Below are positions 33,826 through 42,364 of a stretch of DNA of 64,000 nt, piece after piece. The notes beneath the pieces are model-generated. The model made no database searches, was not told where the DNA came from, and was given only the letters and a program-made list of their open reading frames with translations. Every line of letters starts with the position of its first letter. Position 1 is the stretch's first letter. Position numbers and translations under genes: made by a program. This stretch comes from Bacteriovoracales bacterium (GTDB lineage Bacteria > Bdellovibrionota > Bacteriovoracia > Bacteriovoracales > Bacteriovoracaceae), in contig JASBRV010000135.1 in NCBI GenBank assembly GCA_030149295.1, forward strand, positions 124,001 to 188,000. Reading direction: 5' to 3'.

Positions 33826-35389
33826 GGGTCGCTCGTTTCCAGTTAGTCATAGCATCTGCCAACTGGCGGTTGTTCATAAGGCGAGGCACCTTATTTTGAT
33901 GGGTCATTTTGTTGATGGACTTCATGTATGAGACAAATCCACCCTTTTCAATACTGCTAATCAGTGGTGGTACTAAAACACTTCCCTCGATTAGGAGCTG
34001 ATAATTGTCGCTCAAGGAGCAAAGATTCAGGTTGAGATCGCTTATAAAGAGATTCCAGTCTTGTGGTTCTTTCTCGAATTCAATAAGCCATTCATGCCTG
34101 TTACCTTGTGAGGTAATATGAGGAGCAACGGAAAAGTCATTAACTTTGGCACGGTGAGAGTCAGCGGCTTTTTGAAGAGCTTCCTCAACTTGCTCACTAA
34201 TGAGGTGCTCTCCGGAGTTTGATATGAAATGCTTGGTGCGACCAGAAACCTTTAAGCGAAAGGGGGAGGTTGAAGTGAAGGTCACCGTATCTCCGAGGTC
34301 ATAGGCCCAAAGTCCGGCAAGAGTGCTAATGATCATCGCATAGGGAATACCTGTCTCTACTTCAGATAGACGTATTCTCGGTGGATTTTTACTGTCAATA
34401 AGATCGAGAGGGATGAATTCGTAGAAAACCTCTCCATTTGGTACAAGGAGAAGCTCATTGCTACCTTGGCGGTCTTGAAAAGCAAAGAAGCCTTCCGTTG
34501 CACTAAAGACTTCCAAACGATGAAAGGCTCCACCAATGAGTTCTTCCATGCGGCTTTGATAGGGCCCATAGGCAACACCACCATGGGTGATAATTTCTAG
34601 GTGCGGAAAAACTTCTTTTATCGTCTTCTTTCCTGTCTTCTCTAAGATGCGCTCAAAGTAGCGAATGATCCATCCGGGAAAACCACCGACCATGCCGACA
34701 TTTTGTCCGATAGATTCCTCCACCGTCTTAAGCATTTTCAAATCCCAGTCCTCTATTTTATTGGTTTCGACACTGGGGATGCGTTGCTTTTTCATAAAGC
34801 GAGGAATGTGGCGATTGAAAATTCCCGTAATCTTTCCGTAAAGAAGTCTTCCTTTTTTTTGCAACTTGGGGTTGGCAGAGAGAATGACCATTTTCTTTAA
34901 GAGAGGAGAGTAGTTCTTCGTTTCTCGTAAATAGGTTGCCGTGCAAAGGACACTTGATTTCATTCCTTTAGAGAGAGAATCTTTTGTCACCGGGATATAT
35001 TTTTCTCCTGATGTTGTCCCTGAAGTTGTCGCTAAGTAAAGAGGTCTACCTGGATAAAGAACGTCCTTTTCTCCTGCCTGTATTTTATGAATATACGGAA
35101 GAAGGCGCGCATAACTATGAACGGGAACTTGGCTTACAAACTCTTCGTATGTGGTTAAAGCCTTTAGTTGATGATCTCGGCCGAAGGAGGTCTTTTCCAC
35201 TTTCTTCATGAGCCTTTTAAATAGTTGTTCTTGCTCTTTTAGAGCATGACTTTCAAAGAGATCAATTTTTCGTGCCATTCGCGCGAAATAAGGTTTAAAG
35301 AATAGGTTGTTGAGGGCCTGAGTTTTCACTGGTGAGAAAGTTATCAAGGAAAAGTTCCTTTTAAAAACCCAATTTCTAACAAAGGACAT
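33818..35389 (-). CDS. GH3-family acyl-adenylating enzyme
   Basis: A 523-residue protein of the GH3 family, first known as plant auxin- and jasmonate-amino acid synthetases. LYLATTSGTTSGEKYIPVT is the ATP-binding motif of adenylating enzymes; HGGVAYGPYQ, VFSATEGFFAFQD, YDLGDTVTF and FISNSGEHLISEQVEEAL follow in the family's order. GH3 enzymes activate a carboxylic acid and transfer it to an amine. The bacterial substrate is unknown. The next gene is an overlapping RND exporter. The ATG at 35389 lacks a good ribosome site; a TTG lies three bases upstream. Confidence 0.85.
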   Translation of the reverse strand: MSFVRNWVFKRNFSLITFSPVKTQALNNLFFKPYFARMARKIDLFESHALKEQEQLFKRLMKKVEKTSFGRDHQLKALTTYEEFVSQVPVHSYARLLPYIHKIQAGEKDVLYPGRPLYLATTSGTTSGEKYIPVTKDSLSKGMKSSVLCTATYLRETKNYSPLLKKMVILSANPKLQKKGRLLYGKITGIFNRHIPRFMKKQRIPSVETNKIEDWDLKMLKTVEESIGQNVGMVGGFPGWIIRYFERILEKTGKKTIKEVFPHLEIITHGGVAYGPYQSRMEELIGGAFHRLEVFSATEGFFAFQDRQGSNELLLVPNGEVFYEFIPLDLIDSKNPPRIRLSEVETGIPYAMIISTLAGLWAYDLGDTVTFTSTSPFRLKVSGRTKHFISNSGEHLISEQVEEALQKAADSHRAKVNDFSVAPHITSQGNRHEWLIEFEKEPQDWNLFISDLNLNLCSLSDNYQLLIEGSVLVPPLISSIEKGGFVSYMKSINKMTHQNKVPRLMNNRQLADAMTNWKRATHG

Positions 35390-35495
35390 CAATTTCTTAC
35401 AATGTCCGGTTATTTTTCTGGTTATTTCTTACACCGATTGTCAGTTATTGGGATGAATCGTTAATTTCTCGTTAACGAATAGTTAGGAGAAACTT

Positions 35496-36374
35496 ATGAC
35501 GAAATGGATTTTACTTGCCCTGGTATTTTGCTCAGCATCATTTGCTTGTGATCATCATGGATCAGAAGGGATTACTATTGAAAATAGTCTCTGGATTGGG
35601 CCTCATGATAAGAATGCAGCTGGTATCTCAGAGAAAGAATTTAATGAAGCCATTGATGAAGTGGAATCCATCTATAAAGAGATCGTTGCTGACCATGGTG
35701 CCTCTCTTAAAATTTTTCGCAAATGGGATGATGGAACCGTCAATGCCTACGCAAAACAAGATAATAATGTTTTTGAAGTTCATATGTTTGGTGGACTTGC
35801 TCGCCACGAAACCATTACAGCAGACGGTTTTCGTCTTGTTGTTTGTCATGAGCTAGGTCATCATCTAGGCGGAGCACCAAGAAAAACTGACTGGTTTGGA
35901 AGCGTCCGTTGGGCAGCGAATGAAGGTCAAGCTGATTACTGGGGTGTCTCAAAATGTTTTAGAAAAGTGTTGGAACACAATGGCGACAGCCTAAAAGTTG
36001 TGAAAAAGATGGATGTTGATCCTGCCGTGACCAAGTCGTGCTCTGACAAATTTGCAGATGCAGAGCAGGCCGCAATTTGTGTGCGTTCGGCCCTAGCAGG
36101 GAATTCCCTATCTTCACTCTTTCATGCTCTAAGAGGGCTTACAGATCCTCTTTCTTATACAACGAAGGATCCTGCTGTTGTTAAGAGTACTTTTCATGGT
36201 CATCCTCTTCCTCAGTGTCGTCTCGATACTTACTTTGAGGCAGCTCTTTGTGACATCGACTCTTCTATTGATACAGATATGGATGATGTAAATATCGGAA
36301 CATGCAATCGCACGAAAGGTGATGAAACAGGCTTGAGACCTTTATGTTGGTTCAACCCTGAACAGTATAATTAA
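35496..36374 (+). CDS. Secreted zinc metalloprotease-like protein
   Basis: A 292-residue exported protein with signal peptide (ILLALVFCSASFA). VCHELGHHLGGAP (H118, E119, H122) is a zinc-peptidase motif. The position that holds His in metzincins is proline here, and NEGQADYWG with E143 about 25 residues later could supply a gluzincin-like third ligand. The mature protein has many cysteines (eleven or so), which suggests disulfides in the periplasm or outside. The function is probably proteolysis of external protein; no named family is claimed. GAG/AGGAG-like AGTTAGGAGA precedes the ATG. Confidence 0.75.
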   Translation: MTKWILLALVFCSASFACDHHGSEGITIENSLWIGPHDKNAAGISEKEFNEAIDEVESIYKEIVADHGASLKIFRKWDDGTVNAYAKQDNNVFEVHMFGGLARHETITADGFRLVVCHELGHHLGGAPRKTDWFGSVRWAANEGQADYWGVSKCFRKVLEHNGDSLKVVKKMDVDPAVTKSCSDKFADAEQAAICVRSALAGNSLSSLFHALRGLTDPLSYTTKDPAVVKSTFHGHPLPQCRLDTYFEAALCDIDSSIDTDMDDVNIGTCNRTKGDETGLRPLCWFNPEQYN

Positions 36375-36383
36375 AAGAGATAA

Positions 36384-36415
36384 TTTCATTGGCCAGGTTC
36401 GCCTGGCCTTTGAAA
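36384..36415. terminator. Bidirectional hairpin terminator
   Basis: GGCCAGG (36391-36397) and CCTGGCC (36402-36408) close a TTCG tetraloop. After a two-base internal loop, TTTCA and TGAAA pair again. It lies between the metalloprotease stop and the convergent TonB-receptor stop and probably ends both transcripts. Confidence 0.7.
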
Positions 36416-36423
36416 TCAGAAGT

Positions 36424-38643
36424 TTAAAAAGTTTGATTAAATCCAGCGACAATTGTTCGAGGTGAGCCAGGTCTAAGACCAAAGGGTCTTAAGCCCACTA
36501 AATAAGTATTATCAAGGATGTTGTTGACTCTGAGAAATGCTCTGCCTTTTTGATTGTATTGATAAGAAAAAGCGGTATCCACAACCCCATAAGAAGGAAT
36601 AAGGCGCCTGCCCTCAGCAACAGATTGATCTGCTACCTGATCTTTCCATAACATATTTATATCCATAGCAAATTTTCTGAAACTCACGCCCGTACCAAAG
36701 CTGATCTGGTTTTGAGGCACGTAAGGCATGGGATCTCCAGCACGAATAATATTATTTTCTTCCGTTGGTCCCCAAGCAGGATTTGAGTTGGCAAAACTCG
36801 TATTAAATCGAGCAACAGTAAAGGTGTAACCAAGACGAACAGGGAATCTGAACGCACCTACAGCGAATTCATGTGAAGCAATGGACTCTAGACCAAAGAT
36901 CTCTCCCGCGCCACCATTGAATTCGACATCCAGCTGGGACTCATCACATCCTTCAGCAAAGGTACAAGATCCCTTTAGGTTTTTGTAGTCGCTGTAAAAG
37001 GCAATGGCTTCCATATAAAAAGGAGCTTTGAGACGAAAACCAGCTTCATAATTGATTGCCACTTCATTCTCAATTGCTTCGCTTTGACCGGGTCCAACTA
37101 ATGTAATGCCTTTGTTGACACCGCCTAATAGAACTAGATCGTTATTTACGGAGTAATTAAAGCCAATACCAGGAACAAAAACTCTTTCTGTATTGGTTTC
37201 AATAACAGGATTTTGACCTATTCCACGTGGGTCTCTACGATGATCGACTTGCTCAACACGAGCTCCGATTTTGGTAGTAAGATTACCTGTTATAATTTCA
37301 TCTTCTAAAAAGAGAGCAATCGCCTCTGAGCGGTCTTTATTTTTGCTTGTGGTTTCTAGAAATACCTCATCATAAATAAGCTCTCCATCAACCATCGTTG
37401 CGGCTTGCTCAGTATGATTTCTTGCAACTTGGTCGCGATGGAGTCGTAACCCAATTTGAAGCTCATGAGCGATAGGGCCAGTGTTTAAACTTAAATCGAC
37501 TTGAGATTGAACACCTTGAGAAAAGAAAGTGCGATCGTTTGAGCCGATTCTTAATCTCTCAGTATCGTCTCTTGAGTCGCGATCACCACGAAGGAGTCCA
37601 ATAATATTATCTGGATCCACATCATTGTTGAGAGCTGTTCTAAAATCCTGACGGTTAAAAAGATTATTAAATTTGACCCAGTTTCTTCTCATTTGATGGT
37701 GGTAAACAGTACTTTTGGCTTTTATCCATGATGCTGGCTTAATAGAGTAGGAGCCTTGGATGGCGTAGCGCTGCCATTGAAGGTTATCGTCTTGAGAAGC
37801 AGCGTAACGTGTAAAGGCATCATTGTTAAAGTCTGCGGTTGAGGTTCCTAGATAAGTTTCGTCACTATCCTCATCTGCAAAGGAAAACTTAAATTCCAGT
37901 CTTTGATTGTATCCAGGGAGTTTTTGGCCTAGTTTCACCAAGAAATCATTTTGTTCGAAGTCAACATCCTCACCACTGGGAAGAGAGCGTAGAAGATCAC
38001 CTTCTTTTCTACTTGCCTGAACGAGCCAACTGAAATTCCCTAAGGAACCTCTATTTAAAAGTACTGCTTGGTTAAAAGTGCCTCCACTCATTTCGACTTG
38101 GGTCTCCTGGGGTCCATCGAGAAGCTTTGTGACCATATTAATGGCGCCACCGACAGAGTTAGGACCATATTTTACAGAACTCGGCCCTTTGAAGACTTCC
38201 ATGGAGGACATACGGTTGGTGCTTGGGAAATAGTAAGCTGCGGGGGCAGAGTAGGGTGCCGGACCCATAAGGATTCCATCTTCCATAATGGTGATTTTTT
38301 TTGAACGCACAGGATGTGCCCCTCTAACTCCAATATTGGGACGTAGGCCTAGACCGTCTTCTTCTTGAATATAAACGCCTGGAACTTTATCTAGAATACG
38401 ATTCACATCCTCATAATTGAACTTTTTGAGCTCTTTTTGGTCGATAAAGTGAGCAGAACCAGGAGTGTAAAAAGCCTTTTCTTGGGAGCCGATGACATAA
38501 ATAACATCATCATCACCATTTGATGGTTGTCCCAGTTTATCTTCACTAGAAGAGGGGGCGGCTAAAGAAGCCTCGCTTGTTCCTTGGGCAAAGCTTTTTA
38601 CGGAAGATAATAAAAGTATAAGAAGCAAAGACTGAGTAAACAT
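36424..38643 (-). CDS. TonB-dependent outer membrane receptor
   Basis: A 739-residue receptor. After a signal peptide comes a TonB-box-like segment (DDVIYVIGS), a plug domain (VNRILDKVPGVYIQEEDGLGLRPNIGVRG, FKGPSSVKYGPNSVGGAINMVT) and a 22-strand barrel ending in AGFNQTF with the terminal phenylalanine. It is similar to FecA-like ferric-chelate receptors. It imports a ligand too big for porins, powered by TonB. The ATG overlaps the imelysin stop by one base (TAATG). With imelysin, DUF4856 and tonB upstream, iron or another metal is the likely cargo. Confidence 0.92.
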   Translation of the reverse strand: MFTQSLLLILLLSSVKSFAQGTSEASLAAPSSSEDKLGQPSNGDDDVIYVIGSQEKAFYTPGSAHFIDQKELKKFNYEDVNRILDKVPGVYIQEEDGLGLRPNIGVRGAHPVRSKKITIMEDGILMGPAPYSAPAAYYFPSTNRMSSMEVFKGPSSVKYGPNSVGGAINMVTKLLDGPQETQVEMSGGTFNQAVLLNRGSLGNFSWLVQASRKEGDLLRSLPSGEDVDFEQNDFLVKLGQKLPGYNQRLEFKFSFADEDSDETYLGTSTADFNNDAFTRYAASQDDNLQWQRYAIQGSYSIKPASWIKAKSTVYHHQMRRNWVKFNNLFNRQDFRTALNNDVDPDNIIGLLRGDRDSRDDTERLRIGSNDRTFFSQGVQSQVDLSLNTGPIAHELQIGLRLHRDQVARNHTEQAATMVDGELIYDEVFLETTSKNKDRSEAIALFLEDEIITGNLTTKIGARVEQVDHRRDPRGIGQNPVIETNTERVFVPGIGFNYSVNNDLVLLGGVNKGITLVGPGQSEAIENEVAINYEAGFRLKAPFYMEAIAFYSDYKNLKGSCTFAEGCDESQLDVEFNGGAGEIFGLESIASHEFAVGAFRFPVRLGYTFTVARFNTSFANSNPAWGPTEENNIIRAGDPMPYVPQNQISFGTGVSFRKFAMDINMLWKDQVADQSVAEGRRLIPSYGVVDTAFSYQYNQKGRAFLRVNNILDNTYLVGLRPFGLRPGSPRTIVAGFNQTF

Positions 38644-39980
38644 TAGTCGTTATCTCCTTGCGCCTGGGCAGGTGCTGAGAACTCTTGAAGAGCACTGAGG
38701 TAATCATTTTTGAGAAGGTCTGTGATCTTTCTCATATCCCAAACAAGAGCGCAGACTTCTTCTTCGCGGTTTTCAGAGGTGGTGACTTCACACTTTGTGC
38801 GATCAATATTTTTAAGCGCTTCCTTCAGAGTTGTTTTTTCTTTAAGAGCACGAATATTAGTGAGAAAGTTATCAACATGAGATTTCATTTGATCAGATAG
38901 TTCATCAAACTCCCGGCTTCTAAGGAGGTCGTCGAAGCCATTACCGTTAACACCAGTTTTGGGATTGATCCCAAAGAAGAGGTGACGAAAGCCTTCTACT
39001 GAAGCTTCTATGGCTTCAAAACCATAATCGGCATAGAGGTGCTCTGATTTTTCAGGACAAGAGGTATCAGGACATTTAGTTAAGGATCCGCGTACGCGAA
39101 TCTCAAACCCCGCAGGATAAGCTAATTTTAAATCACTTGTGCTCTTGTATAGATGAAAAAGAGCTTGGGAAATTTTATTGGTAATTTCAAGAGGGCTTCC
39201 TTCTCCTCCTCTAAGCATAGCTGCTGTGTAATAGCCTTCTTGGGGAGACCATCTTTTGGCTAACTCATCAGCCTTTTTGACCATGTCTGAAAGTAAGTGC
39301 TTGGAGTAAGTACAGACTGTTTTTTCTCTTTCAAGAAGAGGGCGCTCAAACCATCTCACTACACGAGGGTTGGCACGAATACAGCGTGTCTTGTTAGGGT
39401 CTGCGAAATAAAGGGCTTCGAGAGTGTCTAAACCACGAATGTTATAGTTGTTAATAACATTTAAGCTTGGGAGGCGACTTGTCCCTCTAACACTTAAGAG
39501 AAATAACTGGGTATCAACGTTACACCTTGCTTCACCGTCGAAGGTGTAGAGGCTATCCATCGTCGTGTCTGAACCATCATCGACAGGTCCAAACCTCATT
39601 ACATCAATTTTATGGTAAGTAGCCATGGCCTTTTTCCAATTCTCTTGAATTGGCTTACGAAGCGTTTCAAGTTGTTCTGTTTTAAGCTCTGTAAAAGCAT
39701 CAAGTGAGCCACAGTGTTGGTTAATTGATTGATCTAATTCACGGATATTTTGTTTAAGTTCCTGAACCAGAGGTTCTACGACAAGAGATCCCGTATTGGC
39801 GATGAGCTTCTCAAGTGTGAATTCACCACTATTGATTTGATTAGAGCCTGAGAGCAGGAGGTCGACATTATTTACTTCTGGGGTAGTGGGAGGAACTGCT
39901 TGTTCAATATTCTTTTGAGTAAAGTCATCACAAGAAAAAAATGAGGTAAGAACGAGAGTTGTTAAAGCAAGTTTTTTCAT
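38643..39980 (-). CDS. Imelysin-family lipoprotein
   Basis: A 445-residue protein with signal sequence and lipobox-like SFFSC. It has the two four-helix bundles of imelysins, seen in NNYNIRGLDTLEALYF (the IrpA-type motif) and FRHLFFGINPKTGVNGNGFDDLL (the partner motif of the second repeat). Imelysin/IrpA proteins are iron-regulated periplasmic proteins; peptidase activity is doubtful, and metal or chelate binding is favoured. It sits between DUF4856 and the TonB receptor, and the stop overlaps the receptor start, so equal expression with the receptor is expected. Confidence 0.88.
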   Translation of the reverse strand: MKKLALTTLVLTSFFSCDDFTQKNIEQAVPPTTPEVNNVDLLLSGSNQINSGEFTLEKLIANTGSLVVEPLVQELKQNIRELDQSINQHCGSLDAFTELKTEQLETLRKPIQENWKKAMATYHKIDVMRFGPVDDGSDTTMDSLYTFDGEARCNVDTQLFLLSVRGTSRLPSLNVINNYNIRGLDTLEALYFADPNKTRCIRANPRVVRWFERPLLEREKTVCTYSKHLLSDMVKKADELAKRWSPQEGYYTAAMLRGGEGSPLEITNKISQALFHLYKSTSDLKLAYPAGFEIRVRGSLTKCPDTSCPEKSEHLYADYGFEAIEASVEGFRHLFFGINPKTGVNGNGFDDLLRSREFDELSDQMKSHVDNFLTNIRALKEKTTLKEALKNIDRTKCEVTTSENREEEVCALVWDMRKITDLLKNDYLSALQEFSAPAQAQGDND

Positions 39981-40019
39981 TTTTTGTTATCCATAGTTTT
40001 CGTCGTTAGACCCTAAAGA

Positions 40020-40042
40020 GGGGTAGTCAAAATAACTACCCC
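40020..40042 (-). terminator. Intercistronic hairpin between DUF4856 and imelysin
   Basis: GGGGTAGT (40020-40027) and ACTACCCC (40035-40042) form a perfect eight-pair stem around a seven-base loop, 24 bases after the DUF4856 stop and 39 bases before the imelysin start. Without a T-run it may be partial attenuation or protect the upstream transcript. Confidence 0.55.
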
Positions 40043-40066
40043 ATGGGAAATCTTAGTATTTATTGC

Positions 40067-41515
40067 TTACCAATTAATCACGTTATTTTGTGAGAATCCG
40101 TAAGTTTTACCTATCATGTCGCGAGCCTCTGTAAGCTTGGCAACATAGGCATCAACTTGGGCTTTTGGGGCATGGGGAAGAACTGGTTTGTCATCCATTA
40201 GCACATGAAGTTGATCAAAGGTTGCATCCGGCATGAGGGCTTTGGGGTTAAATTGAAATACAAGGGCATAGCCTTTCATTTCACCCCAAAACTTTGCCCA
40301 GCTAAGAAAATCGTATCCCCTCGTCCCATAAGCTTTATATTGCTTAAGAGTTTTGTTGATGTAGTGAATGGTCACGCCAGCAAAAGACTTTTCCCAGACA
40401 GTCAGTGCAACTTGAGCATAGGCTTCAACATAGGTTTTGTAGTTTGCTGGTCTTGTGGCAATCAACTGACGACCTTTGATGAAGGCTTCCATGATTTCTT
40501 TGGAAAGATCGAGATCACCATCTATAGCTGTAACGTCAAGACGAGGGACATTTCTGGCCGAGCCAACAATTTTTTCATCTAATAAAGAAATGAGTCCATC
40601 ATTATTTGTGTCGATAGATCTCTTTTGAAAGGCATCCATGTCGTCATAGGAAAGGGCGTCGCGAGCTGCTCCGAGGTAACCAAAACCTTCGTCCCAGAAG
40701 TGCTCCATCGCCGTGTAGTTTACACCTGGCTTTTGTGGCTCATTATTATCTGCATTTAAACCTTTATTAGGACCGAGATCAGTAGAAAGGTAATCACGCG
40801 CAGCTTGTGAATAGGCAACAGCACCGTAGAGAAATTTTTGGACAAGTTGAGCGTAGTCAACACCATCAGCTGTCACAGAGGCGAGGTCAACGGGGTTTGT
40901 AGGAAGAGAGCCATTTGGTGGCGTAAAGGCTTTTCCGTTAGCAGCATTGTTAGCATAGGCTTCAAACCACAGATTCATCAACTCATCAGGGGTATTCGCT
41001 CCCTTCCAGCCATAGAGCTTGCCGCGACGAAGAGGATTATCCACTCCCGCAATTTTGCCTCTTAAGTCTTTATTGGTGCCATCAATTTCGCTGTAAAAGA
41101 ATTCGTAAAGAGGCATTTGCTGATCATTCAGGTCTTTCGCTTTAATTAAGAATTCAGAATCTCCAGAGATTGCTCCTGAAACATTGCGATCCGCTGGTAA
41201 AACAGTTTTATAATCGTAGTAGCTCATGAGCATTTTCTTCGCATCAGCTGCACTACCTGGGTAAGAACCAGTTTTATAGCTATTCATGCGATCTTTAATA
41301 TCTTCCATAAGAATATTTCTTATAACTTGGCCCGTGTACTTAACAGAGCTTGAACGAGTGAAGCGGCTATTAAAGTCGTAGGTGCTAGGAGCTGCATCTG
41401 TCACAGCCTTGATTTCAGCAGGAGCATTTTTTAGGGTCTCTACAGCTTGGGTGTACACATTTGCGTGGACTATGGGCGTTGCTGCCAGAGTTAGTAATGA
41501 TAGGGATAATTTCAT
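40067..41515 (-). CDS. DUF4856-domain exported protein
   Basis: A 482-residue protein with a signal peptide ending VHA/NVYT. YDFNSRFTRSSSVKYTGQV near the start and AMEHFWDEGFGYLGAA in the middle are characteristic of DUF4856, a family common in marine bacteria beside imelysin and TonB receptor genes. DTNNDGLISLLDE is an EF-hand-like calcium loop. It is probably a periplasmic or surface substrate-binding protein for the iron/metal system (inference from neighbours). AGAGG precedes the ATG. It is co-directional with tonB upstream and imelysin downstream. Confidence 0.85.
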   Translation of the reverse strand: MKLSLSLLTLAATPIVHANVYTQAVETLKNAPAEIKAVTDAAPSTYDFNSRFTRSSSVKYTGQVIRNILMEDIKDRMNSYKTGSYPGSAADAKKMLMSYYDYKTVLPADRNVSGAISGDSEFLIKAKDLNDQQMPLYEFFYSEIDGTNKDLRGKIAGVDNPLRRGKLYGWKGANTPDELMNLWFEAYANNAANGKAFTPPNGSLPTNPVDLASVTADGVDYAQLVQKFLYGAVAYSQAARDYLSTDLGPNKGLNADNNEPQKPGVNYTAMEHFWDEGFGYLGAARDALSYDDMDAFQKRSIDTNNDGLISLLDEKIVGSARNVPRLDVTAIDGDLDLSKEIMEAFIKGRQLIATRPANYKTYVEAYAQVALTVWEKSFAGVTIHYINKTLKQYKAYGTRGYDFLSWAKFWGEMKGYALVFQFNPKALMPDATFDQLHVLMDDKPVLPHAPKAQVDAYVAKLTEARDMIGKTYGFSQNNVINW

Positions 41516-41572
41516 TAAATTCCTCTCTTTATTTTTGAGTTGTTAATTTAGTGTGAGAGAGTTTTAGGAGAG

Positions 41573-41594
41573 AAAGTTTGGTAAGTCAAACTTT
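41573..41594 (-). terminator. Hairpin at the tonB stop codon
   Basis: AAAGTTTG (41573-41580) and CAAACTTT (41587-41594) form an eight-pair stem around six bases, overlapping the last base of the tonB stop codon. It could reduce read-through from tonB into DUF4856 or stabilise the tonB message. Confidence 0.5.
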
Positions 41595-42193
41595 TAGTTG
41601 AGCCTGAAAACTAATGTCTTAGAAATATTATATAACTGCTTTTGGTTTTCAGATAACTGCTTGAAAACCCATTGCTTTGCTGCCTCAAGTGCGGAGTTAT
41701 CGAGGAGGTCATGGCCAGAACTTTGGGTCAAAAGAACTTCTTTAACTTTCCCACTGCCTTGAACAACAAGAGCGATTTTTACGGTACCAGTTATCCCTCT
41801 TCTTACGGCCAGGCGAGGAAAGTGGGGATGAACATAATTTTTAATGGCGCTTTCAAAAGCCAATACCTGTTGCTTGGGCGGTTGAGCCGGTTCTTTGACG
41901 ATCTCTTCTTTCTTTATTGGTCTTACTTTTTTTCGGGATTTTTCTTTAAGAGGTTTTTTCTTAACGATCTTCTTTTGTAAGGGAGCAGGCTTTTCTAGAG
42001 GTTTTTCTTTCCTTACCTTTAATTGCACCTTAAGCGATTTTTCCATGTTTAAGGATTGAATGGCGGGAGAAAAAAGGAGAGTTTTCTTTTGATAAAAAAG
42101 GGCCGCCATATGGATCCCCAAGCTCACAACTAGGAAAATGCGAAACGCCTTTTGGGCCATGGGAATGGATGAGGATGAGGTGGCAATATTCAT
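41594..42193 (-). CDS. tonB: Energy transducer TonB
   Basis: A 199-residue protein with one N-terminal membrane helix (FRIFLVVSLGIHMAALFY, including the His that TonB uses), a long Lys/Pro/Glu-rich periplasmic linker (residues about 55-105) and a C-terminal TonB domain (FPRLAVRRGITGTVKIALVV, SSGHDLLDNSALEAAKQW). It passes proton-motive energy from ExbBD to outer-membrane receptors. ExbB and ExbD are not in the window. The start at 42193 is chosen because TGTTATTAT ends eight bases upstream and no ribosome site is present. It is the first gene of the iron unit. Confidence 0.9.
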   Translation of the reverse strand: MNIATSSSSIPMAQKAFRIFLVVSLGIHMAALFYQKKTLLFSPAIQSLNMEKSLKVQLKVRKEKPLEKPAPLQKKIVKKKPLKEKSRKKVRPIKKEEIVKEPAQPPKQQVLAFESAIKNYVHPHFPRLAVRRGITGTVKIALVVQGSGKVKEVLLTQSSGHDLLDNSALEAAKQWVFKQLSENQKQLYNISKTLVFRLN

Positions 42194-42200
42194 GTCGCGC

Positions 42201-42243
42201 ATAATAACAATGAGGTTGATGTTTGACAATTCAAACTGTTATT
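42201..42243 (-). promoter_or_regulatory. tonB extended -10 inside nested inverted repeats
   Basis: On the minus strand, TGTTATTAT (42201-42209) is an extended -10. The same bases contain AATAACA (42203-42209, plus strand), which pairs with TGTTATT (42237-42243). Inside, GTTTG and CAAAC (42221-42236) form a second repeat. A repressor binding here would cover the promoter; a Fur-type consensus is not evident. Confidence 0.45.
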
Positions 42244-42261
42244 AGCGTAAAAAAACTAAAG

Positions 42262-42277
42262 TGGCATTGGTTGTGCA
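42262..42277 (+). promoter_or_regulatory. Sigma-54-like -24/-12 promoter
   Basis: GTGGCATTGGTTGTGC has GG and GC separated by exactly ten bases. TGGCAT matches five of six bases of the -24 box TGGCAC, and GTGCA matches four of five bases of the -12 box TTGCA. Transcription would start near 42287, ahead of the metzincin-like gene at 42365. No enhancer-binding protein is encoded nearby. Confidence 0.5.
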
Positions 42278-42333
42278 ACTTATTTAGGAAAAAGGCTTGA
42301 GAAGCTCTCTAAAGCCATTAATTGATGAAAAAA

Positions 42334-42352
42334 GTGTCTAACCACTAGACAC
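42334..42352 (+). promoter_or_regulatory. Hairpin or operator ahead of the metzincin-like gene
   Basis: GTGTCTA (42334-42340) and TAGACAC (42346-42352) are perfect arms around ACCAC, ending four bases before the GAGGA ribosome site. In RNA this stem could affect translation; in DNA it could be a repressor site. Confidence 0.5.
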
Positions 42353-42364
42353 CTGTGAGGATCT

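Noticed and set aside
42181-42260. Fur box upstream of tonB
   Set aside because: The inverted repeats present do not match the GATAAT-type consensus well enough.
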